64,000 nucleotides of DNA from Bolinopsis microptera. Lineage: Eukaryota > Ctenophora > Tentaculata > Lobata > Bolinopsidae. Positions 55,687 to 64,000 of this stretch are shown here, piece after piece (position 1 is the stretch's first letter; the number at the start of each line of letters is the position of its first letter). The stretch is taken from assembly GCF_026151205.1 (NCBI RefSeq), contig NC_087080.1, positions 17,211,337-17,275,336 of the forward strand, in the 5' to 3' direction. Both the position numbers and the translations under genes were made by a program. The notes under the pieces are model-generated. The model was not told where the DNA came from. It was given only the letters and a program-made list of their open reading frames with translations, and did not search any database.

Positions 55687-55998
55687 TTGATTTACAACTC
55701 AAATAATTGGAGTCCTAAGAAAGCAACCATGGAGAAAATGGACACACTCCATCGTAGACACCTCAGGTCCATTTTAAACATCAAATGGCCTAAAGGTATG
55801 ATAAGCAACAAAGCATTGTATGAAAGGTGCAAAGTTGAAAAGTTATCCAAGCGTATTGAACACCAGCGGTGGAAGATGTTTGGACACATTCTCAGGAGTA
55901 TGGAGAACACCCCAGCCCAAACGGCTCTCGAATTTGCTATTGAAATGCATCCAAAAGTACAAATGAATTACACACAAACACACGTTGCCCCGATTTGA
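55687..55998 (+). pseudogene. LINE reverse transcriptase C-terminal relic, + strand
   Basis: R-R-H-L-R-S-I-L-N-I-K-W-P, I-S-N-K-A-L-Y-E-R-C and R-W-K-M-F-G-H-I-L-R: same family as 53946-54377. The RT core is absent. Confidence 0.75.
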
Positions 55999-56167
55999 CT
56001 GCTTCACAAGCCAAAACCTGAAAAATTTTTAAACAAGTGAGGGGCTAGAATGAAGAAAATGTTATACTTCAAAAAATCTTTTCAAATTTTAAAGAATAAT
56101 TGATCACACATATATAGTACATGTATAATTGGAACACTTGTCCCAAGACAGTTAACCTTAAAGATTG

Positions 56168-56440
56168 TGCAGCTTTACCCTCATTGTAAATAATGGGAGG
56201 GTAAATCTTTACCCTCATTGTAAATAATGGGAGGGTAAATCTTTACCCTCATTGTAAATAATGGGAGGGTAAATCTTTACCCTCATTGTAAATAATGGGA
56301 GGGTAAATCTTTACCCTCATTGTAAATAATGGGAGGGTAAATCTTTACCCTCATTGTAAATAATGGGAGGGTAAATCTTTACCCTCATTGTAAATAATGG
56401 GAGGGTAAATCTTTACCCTCATTGTAAATAATGGGAAGTG
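56168..56440. repeat. 34-bp minisatellite with a hairpin in each unit
   Basis: About eight units of TTTACCCTCATT, a short loop, then AATGGGAGGGTAAA. The two halves pair, so each unit can form a stem. Confidence 0.9.
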
Positions 56441-56740
56441 ATAACTGATATGCCGATATGGCCATTGTGTAGTCATTGACTTATAGTAATAGCATATTAT
56501 CAATCCATTAAAGGGATTAAAAATTGGATCAATGTCTTTGACGACCATATTATTAAGGGCAAGTTCTACACTTCCTCTCTACTCTAGTACTCTGTTTCAA
56601 ACCAATCAGAAGATTCTTGAAAGCTTTCTATTCTTCAAGACTTCTAATTTCATATCAATACAGCACTAATTTCATATCAATACAGCACTAATTTCAGTTC
56701 AGTACAGCAGTACATTAAAGAAAGCTCAGACGTAGCAAAT

Positions 56741-57281
56741 GCTATAGTAATAGTAGTAATAGCTTGATTACCTGAGTGTCTATTTGCTATAGTAATAGTA
56801 GTAATAGCTTGGTTACCTGAGTGTCTATTTGCTATAGTAATAGTAGTAATAGCTTGGTTACCTGAGTGTTTATTTGCTATAGTAATAGTAGTAATAGCTT
56901 GGTTACCTGAGTGTCTATTTGCTATAGTAATAGTAGTAATAGCTTGGTTACCTGAGTGTCTATTTGCTATAGTAATAGTAGTAATAGCTTGGTTACCTGA
57001 GTGTTTATTTGCTATAGTAATAGTAGTAATAGCTTGGTTACCTGAGTGTTTATTTGCTATAGTAATAGTAGTAATAGCTTGGTTACCTGAGTGTCTATTT
57101 GCTATAGTAATAGTAGTAATAGCTTGGTTACCTGAGTGTCTATTTGCTATAGTAATAGTAGTAATAGCTTGATTACCTGAGTGTCTATTTGCTATAGTAA
57201 TAGTAGTAATAGCTTGGTTACCTGAGTGTCTATTTGCTATAGTAATAGTAGTAATAGCTTGGTTACCTGAGTGTCTATTTG
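56741..57281 (-). repeat. 45-bp minisatellite, frame-preserving on the - strand
   Basis: 12 units with GCTTGGTTACCTGAGTG and GCTATAGTAATAGTAGTAAT. On the - strand an open frame from 57369 to 56677 runs through all units (R-H-S-G-N-Q-A-I-T-T-I-T-I). I recognise no protein. Confidence 0.9.
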
Positions 57282-57781
57282 GTGGTACTTTATCCCTCGC
57301 AGGTTTCTTAAATTCAGTAGAATTGCTCCTATAGGAATGTTGTAGGAATAGGGCGCCATCTGAGCACAAATCTGCAAGTAAATATCATAGCGTAAATTAA
57401 TGTAACCCTGGGCCAAAATGAAAATAAATTTGTTTCAACCGTATAATGAAGATATTAGCTACAACGCTAGCTGTAGTAGTAGCTCCACTCATTCAAAACA
57501 GTACAATCAGTGAATGAACATTGTTTAGTGTCTACTGTTCAGTGTCCACTTAGTGCCTTTCGAGAAATCCATACAATTTTCGACGGGTGTCATTTTAATG
57601 AAAATTTACACAAATAAGCATATACATGGCGAACAGAGATAGATCATGTTTGTCTATTACAGAAATTATTAAACTTTTGCATATCATGCTTATTGTTGGG
57701 CCCATAGAAACAAAGCTGCAGTAAGCAGATCTTACTTACTACAGCTATCGTGCATTTGTAATTAGCAGCAGATCCGATATT

Positions 57782-58190
57782 TTATACATTTAACTAGTGT
57801 TACCATAGTAACACTACTAGTTACCATTTATCATTACTACTACTACAGCTAGTACTACCTGTATACAATATACTACTACTATACTACTATAATATACTAC
57901 ATTATTTCATACATTTAACTAGTGTTACCATAGTAACACTACTAGTTACCATTTAACATTACTACTACTACAGCTAGTACTACCTGTATACAATATACTA
58001 CTACTATACTGCTATAATATACTACATTATTTTATACATTTAACTAGTGTTACCATAGTAACACTACTAGTTACCATTTAACATTACTACTACTACAGCT
58101 AGTACTACCTGTATATACTATATTATTTCATACATTTAACTAGGGTCAATTCGTTTATACATTATTTCATACATTTAACTAGGGTCAATT
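57782..58190. repeat. Three tandem copies of a ~120-bp repeat
   Basis: Each has a palindromic GTGTTACCATAGTAACAC and a run of TACTACTAC. The third copy is shortened. Confidence 0.8.
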
Positions 58191-58236
58191 CGTTTTGATA
58201 ACAGAATTTTCAGTTATTTGATTAATGGAGTGTGGT

Positions 58237-58363
58237 CAGGGACAAAAGGAAATCGCGGCATGTACGGAATCACGATTTTTCCCATTATTTGCGACAAATT
58301 TTATGTATAGTTTAATGTATAATCTTTTAAAAATCGCGGTATCACGAAATCATTTTGTCCCTG
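58237..58363. mobile_element. hAT-type MITE, 127 bp
   Basis: The ends CAGGGACAAAA and TTTTGTCCCTG are flanked by AGTGTGGT and GGTGTGGT (8 bp, one mismatch). Confidence 0.75.
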
Positions 58364-58371
58364 GGTGTGGT

Positions 58372-59010
58372 TCATCAGTCAATTTTTCTACAGATGGGCC
58401 TACTAGTTCAAATGTTGGAGAAACCAGAGCAGGTGGAATGTTTGCAGAGATTAGCAGCATATGAGAGAGTTTAAGGAATGACGTTCTTGATCCCGCTAAT
58501 ATGAATTACTATGGCTCAAATATTGACGAATCTTTAGCATGCAAATCACAACTTCAGTGCCTGTTTAGGTCAAAATACAGATGGCTACGTTATCTAACAT
58601 TTACTTTACTTTATTTTTTAAATTCAATTAATTATTATTCGGCTGAACCGCCACATTAAAGTTGGGGCCCTCTACCAGTACCAAATTTGAATGACAAACA
58701 ATAACAAGAAATCAAACATTTTATAAATAATTATAAGTATTTTGCTCATTACAATGACAAACAATAACAAGAAATCAAAGATTTCATAAATATTTAAAAG
58801 TATTTTGCTCATTACAATTCTGTCACAACTGAGAACAAGAAAATTAAAGGAGACAAGCTGACAGGAAATAGGACGGACAGAATATAACCAACAAAAAACA
58901 CACTCTACTAACCTTTATTTATCTACAACTTCTGGGAAGACTGTATCGGCTGCCCAGAGATACTTGAGTTTGGTAAATGCAGTGAGCACGAACTACATTT
59001 GGTAAATATA
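58372..59010. other. Intergenic before the right-hand LINE
   Basis: A ~65-bp segment with GACAAACAATAACAAGAAAT is duplicated at about 58690 and 58755. No gene recognised. Confidence 0.4.
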
Positions 59011-59019
59011 TATACAGTA

Positions 59020-59205
59020 TAATACTGTGTACTACAGGGCACAGGCTATATAATACTGCATACACTATATTATAATACTGTGTACTACAGGGCACAGGCT
59101 ATATAATACTGCATACACTATATTATAATACTGTGTACTACAGGGCACAGGCTATATAATACTGCATACACTATATTATAATACTGTGTACTACAGGGCA
59201 CAGGC
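59020..59205. repeat. 53-bp tandem repeat upstream of LINE ORF1
   Basis: About 3.5 units with TACTGTGTACTACAGGGCAC and GGCTATATAATACTGCAT. It may belong to the LINE 5' UTR. Confidence 0.85.
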
Positions 59206-59374
59206 TATATAATACACGGGTCGTGTACTCAGAAGACTAGCCATGGACTCCTGAAGCAAGTTGAGTAATTATCATTTTTCTGCCGCCTAGCTTGTTTCAG
59301 GTTTACTGGTCTGGTTCGATGGGTCTGACCCTGGCCCCCTCCGCTCACCCCTGTACTCCGCATCCATTATCATC

Positions 59375-61042
59375 ATGAAAAAGACCGACAAGAAACTCGA
59401 CAGGAGATCGGACCTCTTTAATTCCACGTATCGAGGGTGCAAGTCAGCTGGATCCACCCCTATTTCAAGCCCTGTTTTAAGCCGAAAAGTCACTAGCAGA
59501 ATACATAATAGGAACACAGAGCCAGATGCAGATCTAACATCTGATGGAGACTTTGTAGATGTAGAGAGCAACGAACCAGCATCGATCCCAGGAACGCTAC
59601 TCTCTAAGTGTCCCTGCTTTGTAGAGTCAAAGAACCCTGCAATCTTATGTGTTACTTGTAAGCAGACCTTCCATTCTAACTGTGTTAACCTTGCTGGCCT
59701 CACAGCAACTTCTCTAAAGAAGCTCAGCACTTCCTGGAAGTGCCCGGACTGCTTTATCTTTCCTTACACAAGAAGATTGAAGGAGGAGGAAAAATCCAAA
59801 GCGTTAACAGAATTCTTTAGCAATATTTCTAAGATATCAAAGTGTAATGAGGAACTCAAAGAAAGTACAACAACCATAGAGTTCTTCAACGAGCATATCA
59901 AACACCTCATACTCAAGGAGGACAGTTGTTTCAAAGAACACTCCAAAAGAACAGAACGATTAGTGACTGGAATTGAAGATATCACTGAAGACATAGCTTC
60001 TATCAAGGGTGTACTTACGAAAGTAAAGGAGAGTGGCGCTACTTCTCCTCACTTTGCTGCATCTCAAATTCCTGAAGGCCCTGCATGTGACCCTTATCTA
60101 ACTTATCAGGAAGATATAGTGCCTGTTGAGCTTCACAGCAAACTTATAAAGCTGCTGGAGGACAATAGTGCGGATTTTTCTTCGGTTGGTGGCAGCAGGG
60201 ATGTTGTCTACTTTGGTGAACATGGATACTGGTACACAGGAGCCTATCATCAGGCAAAGGAAACTCCACCGGAGATACAAGATCTTTTGGACTGTGTGCG
60301 TCCCTCTCTCCCCAATAGGAAGAGCTGGCTGAACTCTTGCCTTGTTACAAGATATACAGGCAATAGTAGCCATATCCCCCAACACTGCGACAATGAGGTT
60401 CTTATTGACCCAGAATCGATAATAGTCACTGTGTCCCTTGGTGAAGAACGCACAATAAAGTTCACACATAAGTCGACTGAAAAGTCCTTAAAGCTCAAAG
60501 ATGGAAGTGTATACGTGATGTCCAGAATGTCCCAAGAAATCTGGAATCATGGTATTGAACCCCTCGCTAATGAAGAAGATGGCGAGGAATCTGAAGAGAA
60601 AACTTCTGTGAGGTACAGCTTTACCTTTAGGCATATTGCGCCTTTCTACAAAAATAGCACAGTGTTAATTGGAGACTCAAACACTAAGTACATTAAATTT
60701 GGTAAAGATGTTGGAACTCTAGGAAAATGGGTTCCCGGTAAGCGAATGTGGGCTGCTAAAATCGACGATATTCCTGCTCCCAAAGACATAGGCCCCTTTC
60801 GGAACATTGTTATACATACGGGAATCAATGATATTCGAGATGATTCCAACAGACCATCCACTAGAACACTTATTGCTAAGCTTAAGAAGAAATGTTGTGA
60901 AATTCAGCAATTTTATCCTAATAGTAAAGTTCATATTAGTTTACTCTTGCCCACCAAATCACAGTTTGTTAACTCACGTATAGGGGAGTTAAACAGTTTA
61001 ATTGTCGACATGGTTTATAATAGGAAAACATGTTTATTATAG
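59375..61042 (+). CDS. LINE ORF1: PHD finger, AlkB-type dioxygenase, SGNH esterase (frameshifted near the end)
   Basis: 555 codons from ATG 59375. Residues 79-126 form a PHD finger (C79, C81, C92, C95, H100, C103, C123, C126). Residues about 240-420 form an AlkB-type 2-oxoglutarate/Fe(II) oxygenase: Y327-x-G-N, then H337-x-D339 and H392 as iron ligands, and R413-x-S-x-T-F-R419, the family's 2-oxoglutarate/substrate signature. L-G-x-E-R-x-x-x-F is also present. AlkB enzymes remove methyl groups from DNA or RNA. From residue 428 an SGNH esterase begins: G-D-S-N, later G-x-N-D. PHD and esterase domains are known from CR1-type ORF1; the AlkB domain between them is the surprise. At 61023-61028 a run of four A shifts the frame, and the esterase continues at 61030. 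Confidence 0.88.
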   Translation: MKKTDKKLDRRSDLFNSTYRGCKSAGSTPISSPVLSRKVTSRIHNRNTEPDADLTSDGDFVDVESNEPASIPGTLLSKCPCFVESKNPAILCVTCKQTFHSNCVNLAGLTATSLKKLSTSWKCPDCFIFPYTRRLKEEEKSKALTEFFSNISKISKCNEELKESTTTIEFFNEHIKHLILKEDSCFKEHSKRTERLVTGIEDITEDIASIKGVLTKVKESGATSPHFAASQIPEGPACDPYLTYQEDIVPVELHSKLIKLLEDNSADFSSVGGSRDVVYFGEHGYWYTGAYHQAKETPPEIQDLLDCVRPSLPNRKSWLNSCLVTRYTGNSSHIPQHCDNEVLIDPESIIVTVSLGEERTIKFTHKSTEKSLKLKDGSVYVMSRMSQEIWNHGIEPLANEEDGEESEEKTSVRYSFTFRHIAPFYKNSTVLIGDSNTKYIKFGKDVGTLGKWVPGKRMWAAKIDDIPAPKDIGPFRNIVIHTGINDIRDDSNRPSTRTLIAKLKKKCCEIQQFYPNSKVHISLLLPTKSQFVNSRIGELNSLIVDMVYNRKTCLL

Positions 61043-61293
61043 ATAACTCTGTACTAGGTTCTGTTAACGGATGTATGCCCTCTAAGTATGGTAGATTCTC
61101 ACGTGATGGCACACCATTGGTCAATGATGTTGTTCATCTCGGGAGAGAAGGCCTGAAAATATTTTGTATGAACATAAAACGGTGTATTGTACAACGTGGT
61201 GGAAGTCAGTCCACGGAAAGATTTAAAGGTGGAAATGGTGACTATAGGAGTGCCCTAAGTAGGGGTAGTACGGGTGATATCTTACCGATATGA
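61030..61293 (+). CDS. LINE ORF1, end of SGNH esterase in -1 frame
   Basis: Continues the esterase after the frameshift. It contains D-V-V-H-L-G-R-E-G, the D-x-x-H catalytic block V that the preceding frame lacks. Stops at TGA 61291-61293, overlapping the ORF2 ATG. A one-base loss in an A run (mutation or sequencing error) is the simplest explanation; a -1 ribosomal slip at AAAAC is possible. Confidence 0.8.
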   Translation: MFIIDNSVLGSVNGCMPSKYGRFSRDGTPLVNDVVHLGREGLKIFCMNIKRCIVQRGGSQSTERFKGGNGDYRSALSRGSTGDILPI

Positions 61294-64000
61294 CCTCAAT
61301 AAACTTCAATATTACAAGAGAGAGATGTCCAGGTTGTGATAGCAATGTACTAAGCCATCATAAAATCATAATATGTGAGAGTTGCGATACAATATATCAT
61401 GCCAAATGTTCTGAACAGAGTTTTAAATTTGATCATGTTAAACAAATGTGGCACTGCAGTCAGTGTTACGCCTTCAAATCCCAAAGGTACAATCCTTTTA
61501 ACTCAATTATTTATGACAAATATGATCCCAACACTGTAGAAAGAGACGAGGATATGGAGACTATTTCAAACATTCTAAAAGACTGTAGGTATTATAACAT
61601 GACAAATTTCAACCGGCTGTCAAAAAACATACTTAACCATAACAAGCCGTTTATATCTATTGTGTTTAACAACATTGATGGGAACGCATCTAACTTTGAC
61701 AGCTTTATTACTGATATGAGTCAATATGATGAGAAATTTGCAGTTATTGCGCTAGCTGAAACAAACATTAATGAGGAAAATAAAGATCTATACAAAATTG
61801 ATGGTTACAGCAGTGAGTACAACTCTAAAACTGATGGGAAAAAGAAAGGTAGTGGCCTTGGTATATATATTGACAATCAGTACCAATACAGCCGAATCGA
61901 AAAGTTATGTAAATGCTCTGACAATCTTGAAACACTTTTCGTTGAGATCACTAACACAGAGGTTCCACAGATTGCTGGTGTTGTTTACAGGCCCCCTAGT
62001 GGTGATATTCAAGATGCACTTGCTGAGCTTGATGTGTTGATGAAATTTCTACCGTCTAATAATGTAGCCTTGACAGGTGACTTCAATGTTGATCTTTTGG
62101 CCCAGGGACGAAACTCAGCTGAATTTGAACAAACTATCTACAGTAACAATTTAATCCCTTTGATATCGATTGCCACCCATGCCAAGCCGGGTTGCAATGA
62201 AAGCTTAATTGATAATATTTTAGTGAACTCTACTGAGCGTGTGTTAGGATCTGGAATTCTTGAATCCAAGATTTCCCATCATAACCCCATCTTCTGTTTC
62301 ATATCGTGTAATATTAAAGAGAGTTCAAATACTGCCAAACTTAAACCTAAGTATGATTACTGTGAGTCTAATATAGAAAGTTTCCTTAATGATATTGGAA
62401 AGGATATCTACCAATCGAACTTTTCGTATGATGAGGAAGGTTTTGAAAAATTTGTCGAAACTGTCCACGAAAAAATCGAACTGAATTTCAAAGTGGACTG
62501 TACTGCTGGTTTTCAATCAAAACGCAATAGATTGATGAATCCATGGATCACTTCTGCGTTAATTAAATCTGTGTTTACTAAAGGCTTTCACTACAAGCGA
62601 TGGAAGGCTTCGTGTACCAAAATCAACCCATTAGGTGAGGAAACTTTATATCTTAAGTATAAGGAGTATCGTTCTATCTTAAACAAAGCTATAAAATCTG
62701 CGAAAAAAGCCCACTATGGGAAAAAATTTGAACTTGCTAAAGGAAATATTAAAAAAACCTGGGAATTGATCAACGAACTCAGGGGTAAATCTAAAAAAGA
62801 TATAAAAGCATCATTCTTAATTGATGGTAGAATTGTAACTGAACGCCGTGAGATTGCCAACGGATTTAACATCTACTTCTCGTCTATTGCTCGTAATCTT
62901 AATTCAAAAGTTCGATCTTCTGTACCATCTCGTACGGTAACTGATGGCAATTTCAATAAAATGAAGTTTAAACAATACCTCAAGGGCAGAGAAAGAATAG
63001 TGAACTCTTTTTTTCTCAGCCCCTGTGACGAGGAAGAGATAAGTAAAATTATTGGTAGCCTTGAAAATGGGAAGGCAAGTGATATCTCTGTTAAAGTCTT
63101 GAAAAAGAGTGTAAATTATCTGTCTGGTCATATCTCTAGATTCTTTAATTGGTTCTTGGACAATGGGGTCTTTCCAAACAAGCTTAAAACGGGCTCTATT
63201 ACACCAATTTATAAAAAAGGAGACTCACGATGCCTTGATAACTATCGACCTGTTTCTACATTACCGATATTTGGCAAAATACTTGAAAAAATAATTTATA
63301 ATAGGTTATATAATTACCTCAGTGCTATGAACGTGATTTATGATCGACAATTTGGTTTTAGAAAACAACACTCAACATCTCATGCCGTAAACTATTCTGT
63401 CAATAAAATACTTAATGAGACTGAACAGAAAAATCATGTAATTGGAATATTTATTGATCTAAGTAAAGCATTTGACACAATTGAGCACGATAAACTCCTG
63501 CATAAACTTGAACACTATGGAGTAAGAGGTATTGCACTAAAAACTCTTGCTAGCTATCTAACAAACCGTAGCCAAGTAACTTCTTTTCAAACTGAAAAAT
63601 CGGACAAGTGTTCAGTTGAGTATGGTGTACCCCAGGGGTCAGTGTTAGGACCTCTACTATTTCTGATTTATATAAATGATATTGTGAGCTCCTCAAGTTT
63701 GGCTGAATTCGTCCTGTTTGCTGATGATACAAATATTTTTGTGATAGGTCGTTCAGCACAGGAAGCTTTTGAAAAAGCTAATCATGTAATGAAACAGGTC
63801 AGTAACTATATGGAGTCTAACAAGTTACATATAAATGCAGGGAAAAGTTGTTTTATGCATTTTCAGCCAGGTTTGTCAAGAGCAACACAGACCTGTGCTA
63901 GAACACGGCCCTTTAACAGGAATCTAACGATTTCAATAGATGGCAAAAAGCTAGAAAAAGTTCAATGTACAAAATTTCTTGGGGTGATAATAGACGAACA
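61290..64000 (+). CDS. LINE ORF2: PHD-like finger, endonuclease, reverse transcriptase (open at right edge)
   Basis: ATG at 61290; I traced 903 codons with no stop. Residues 13-59 form a second PHD-like finger (C13, C16, C29, C32, H37, C40, C56, C59). An apurinic-type endonuclease follows: A-L-A-E-T-N-I; V-V-Y-R-P-P-S-G; catalytic G-D-F-N at 263-266; L-I-D-N-I-L-V-N; and S-H-H-N-P-I. Reverse transcriptase: N-Y-R-P-V-S-T-L-P; F-I-D-L-S-K-A-F-D (catalytic D723); G-V-P-Q-G-S-V-L-G-P-L; F-A-D-D (812-813); and F-L-G-V-I-I-D. These spellings are CR1-like. It makes the nicking and copying enzyme of the element. The ATGA overlap suggests translation by reinitiation after ORF1. Confidence 0.92.
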   Translation, partial: MTSINFNITRERCPGCDSNVLSHHKIIICESCDTIYHAKCSEQSFKFDHVKQMWHCSQCYAFKSQRYNPFNSIIYDKYDPNTVERDEDMETISNILKDCRYYNMTNFNRLSKNILNHNKPFISIVFNNIDGNASNFDSFITDMSQYDEKFAVIALAETNINEENKDLYKIDGYSSEYNSKTDGKKKGSGLGIYIDNQYQYSRIEKLCKCSDNLETLFVEITNTEVPQIAGVVYRPPSGDIQDALAELDVLMKFLPSNNVALTGDFNVDLLAQGRNSAEFEQTIYSNNLIPLISIATHAKPGCNESLIDNILVNSTERVLGSGILESKISHHNPIFCFISCNIKESSNTAKLKPKYDYCESNIESFLNDIGKDIYQSNFSYDEEGFEKFVETVHEKIELNFKVDCTAGFQSKRNRLMNPWITSALIKSVFTKGFHYKRWKASCTKINPLGEETLYLKYKEYRSILNKAIKSAKKAHYGKKFELAKGNIKKTWELINELRGKSKKDIKASFLIDGRIVTERREIANGFNIYFSSIARNLNSKVRSSVPSRTVTDGNFNKMKFKQYLKGRERIVNSFFLSPCDEEEISKIIGSLENGKASDISVKVLKKSVNYLSGHISRFFNWFLDNGVFPNKLKTGSITPIYKKGDSRCLDNYRPVSTLPIFGKILEKIIYNRLYNYLSAMNVIYDRQFGFRKQHSTSHAVNYSVNKILNETEQKNHVIGIFIDLSKAFDTIEHDKLLHKLEHYGVRGIALKTLASYLTNRSQVTSFQTEKSDKCSVEYGVPQGSVLGPLLFLIYINDIVSSSSLAEFVLFADDTNIFVIGRSAQEAFEKANHVMKQVSNYMESNKLHINAGKSCFMHFQPGLSRATQTCARTRPFNRNLTISIDGKKLEKVQCTKFLGVIIDE

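Larger units (their letters stand above)
59375..64000 (+). mobile_element. CR1-like LINE with PHD-AlkB-SGNH ORF1 (continues past right edge)
   Basis: Two ORFs in LINE order: ORF1 59375-61293 (one frameshift) and ORF2 from 61290, open to the edge. A stop-start overlap joins them. ORF2 shows no stop in 903 codons, so the copy is young. The 5' end is undefined and could include the tandem repeat at 59020-59205. Confidence 0.9.

Noticed and set aside
58394..58473. Possible last exon (M-G-L-L-V-Q-M-L-E) after TTTCTACAG
   Set aside because: Only 26 codons, no partner exons found nearby.

Overview
The window is invertebrate animal nuclear DNA: AT-rich, with intron-containing genes and many transposons. 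Two conserved animal genes fix this. Both are on the + strand. Positions 1-3297 hold the last three coding exons of an Abl-type tyrosine kinase. Positions 27589-51200 hold a complete ANKRD13-family gene (ankyrin repeats plus ubiquitin-interacting motifs) in 14 coding exons; every exon phase joins, giving about 606 residues. I cannot name the species. The element mix (CR1-like LINEs, a Penelope-like element, Copia, hAT and Tc1/mariner-like MITEs) fits a non-vertebrate metazoan.

Layout. 1-3297: Abl C-terminal tail, with MITE-like insertions in its introns. 4270-6023: MITEs and a 562-bp repeat. 6342-11320: a dead LINE interrupted by a 1.6-kb DNA transposon with a TTAG duplication. 11361-11922: second copy of the 562-bp repeat. 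12446-14135: a decayed Penelope-like element (reverse transcriptase plus GIY-YIG, - strand). 14271-24757: a Copia LTR retrotransposon (- strand, 5-bp TSD) interrupted in RNase H by a 5.1-kb inverted-repeat element (14948-20031, 8-bp TSD). 24763-27588: mostly unannotatable, with a dispersed repeat and a LINE relic. 27589-51200: ANKRD13, most of whose length is minisatellite and transposon sequence. 52261-55998: LINE relics, a 63-bp hairpin and a MITE. 56168-59205: further minisatellites and a 127-bp hAT MITE. 59375-64000: a nearly intact CR1-like LINE that runs off the right edge.

Two things stand out. First, many ANKRD13 introns carry tandem arrays that touch or copy a splice site. About 37 units of 43 bp repeat the end of exon 1 with its 5' splice site. 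About 60 units of 48 bp repeat the 3' splice site and start of exon 11, and the 48-bp period preserves the reading frame. Second, ORF1 of the right-hand LINE carries a PHD finger, a well-conserved AlkB-type 2-oxoglutarate/Fe(II) dioxygenase and an SGNH esterase. ORF2 (PHD, endonuclease, reverse transcriptase) starts by an ATGA overlap. An AlkB nucleic-acid repair domain inside a retrotransposon ORF is the best candidate here for a little-described system. One segment (about 33515-34095) looks like uncorrected long-read sequence and is probably an assembly artefact.
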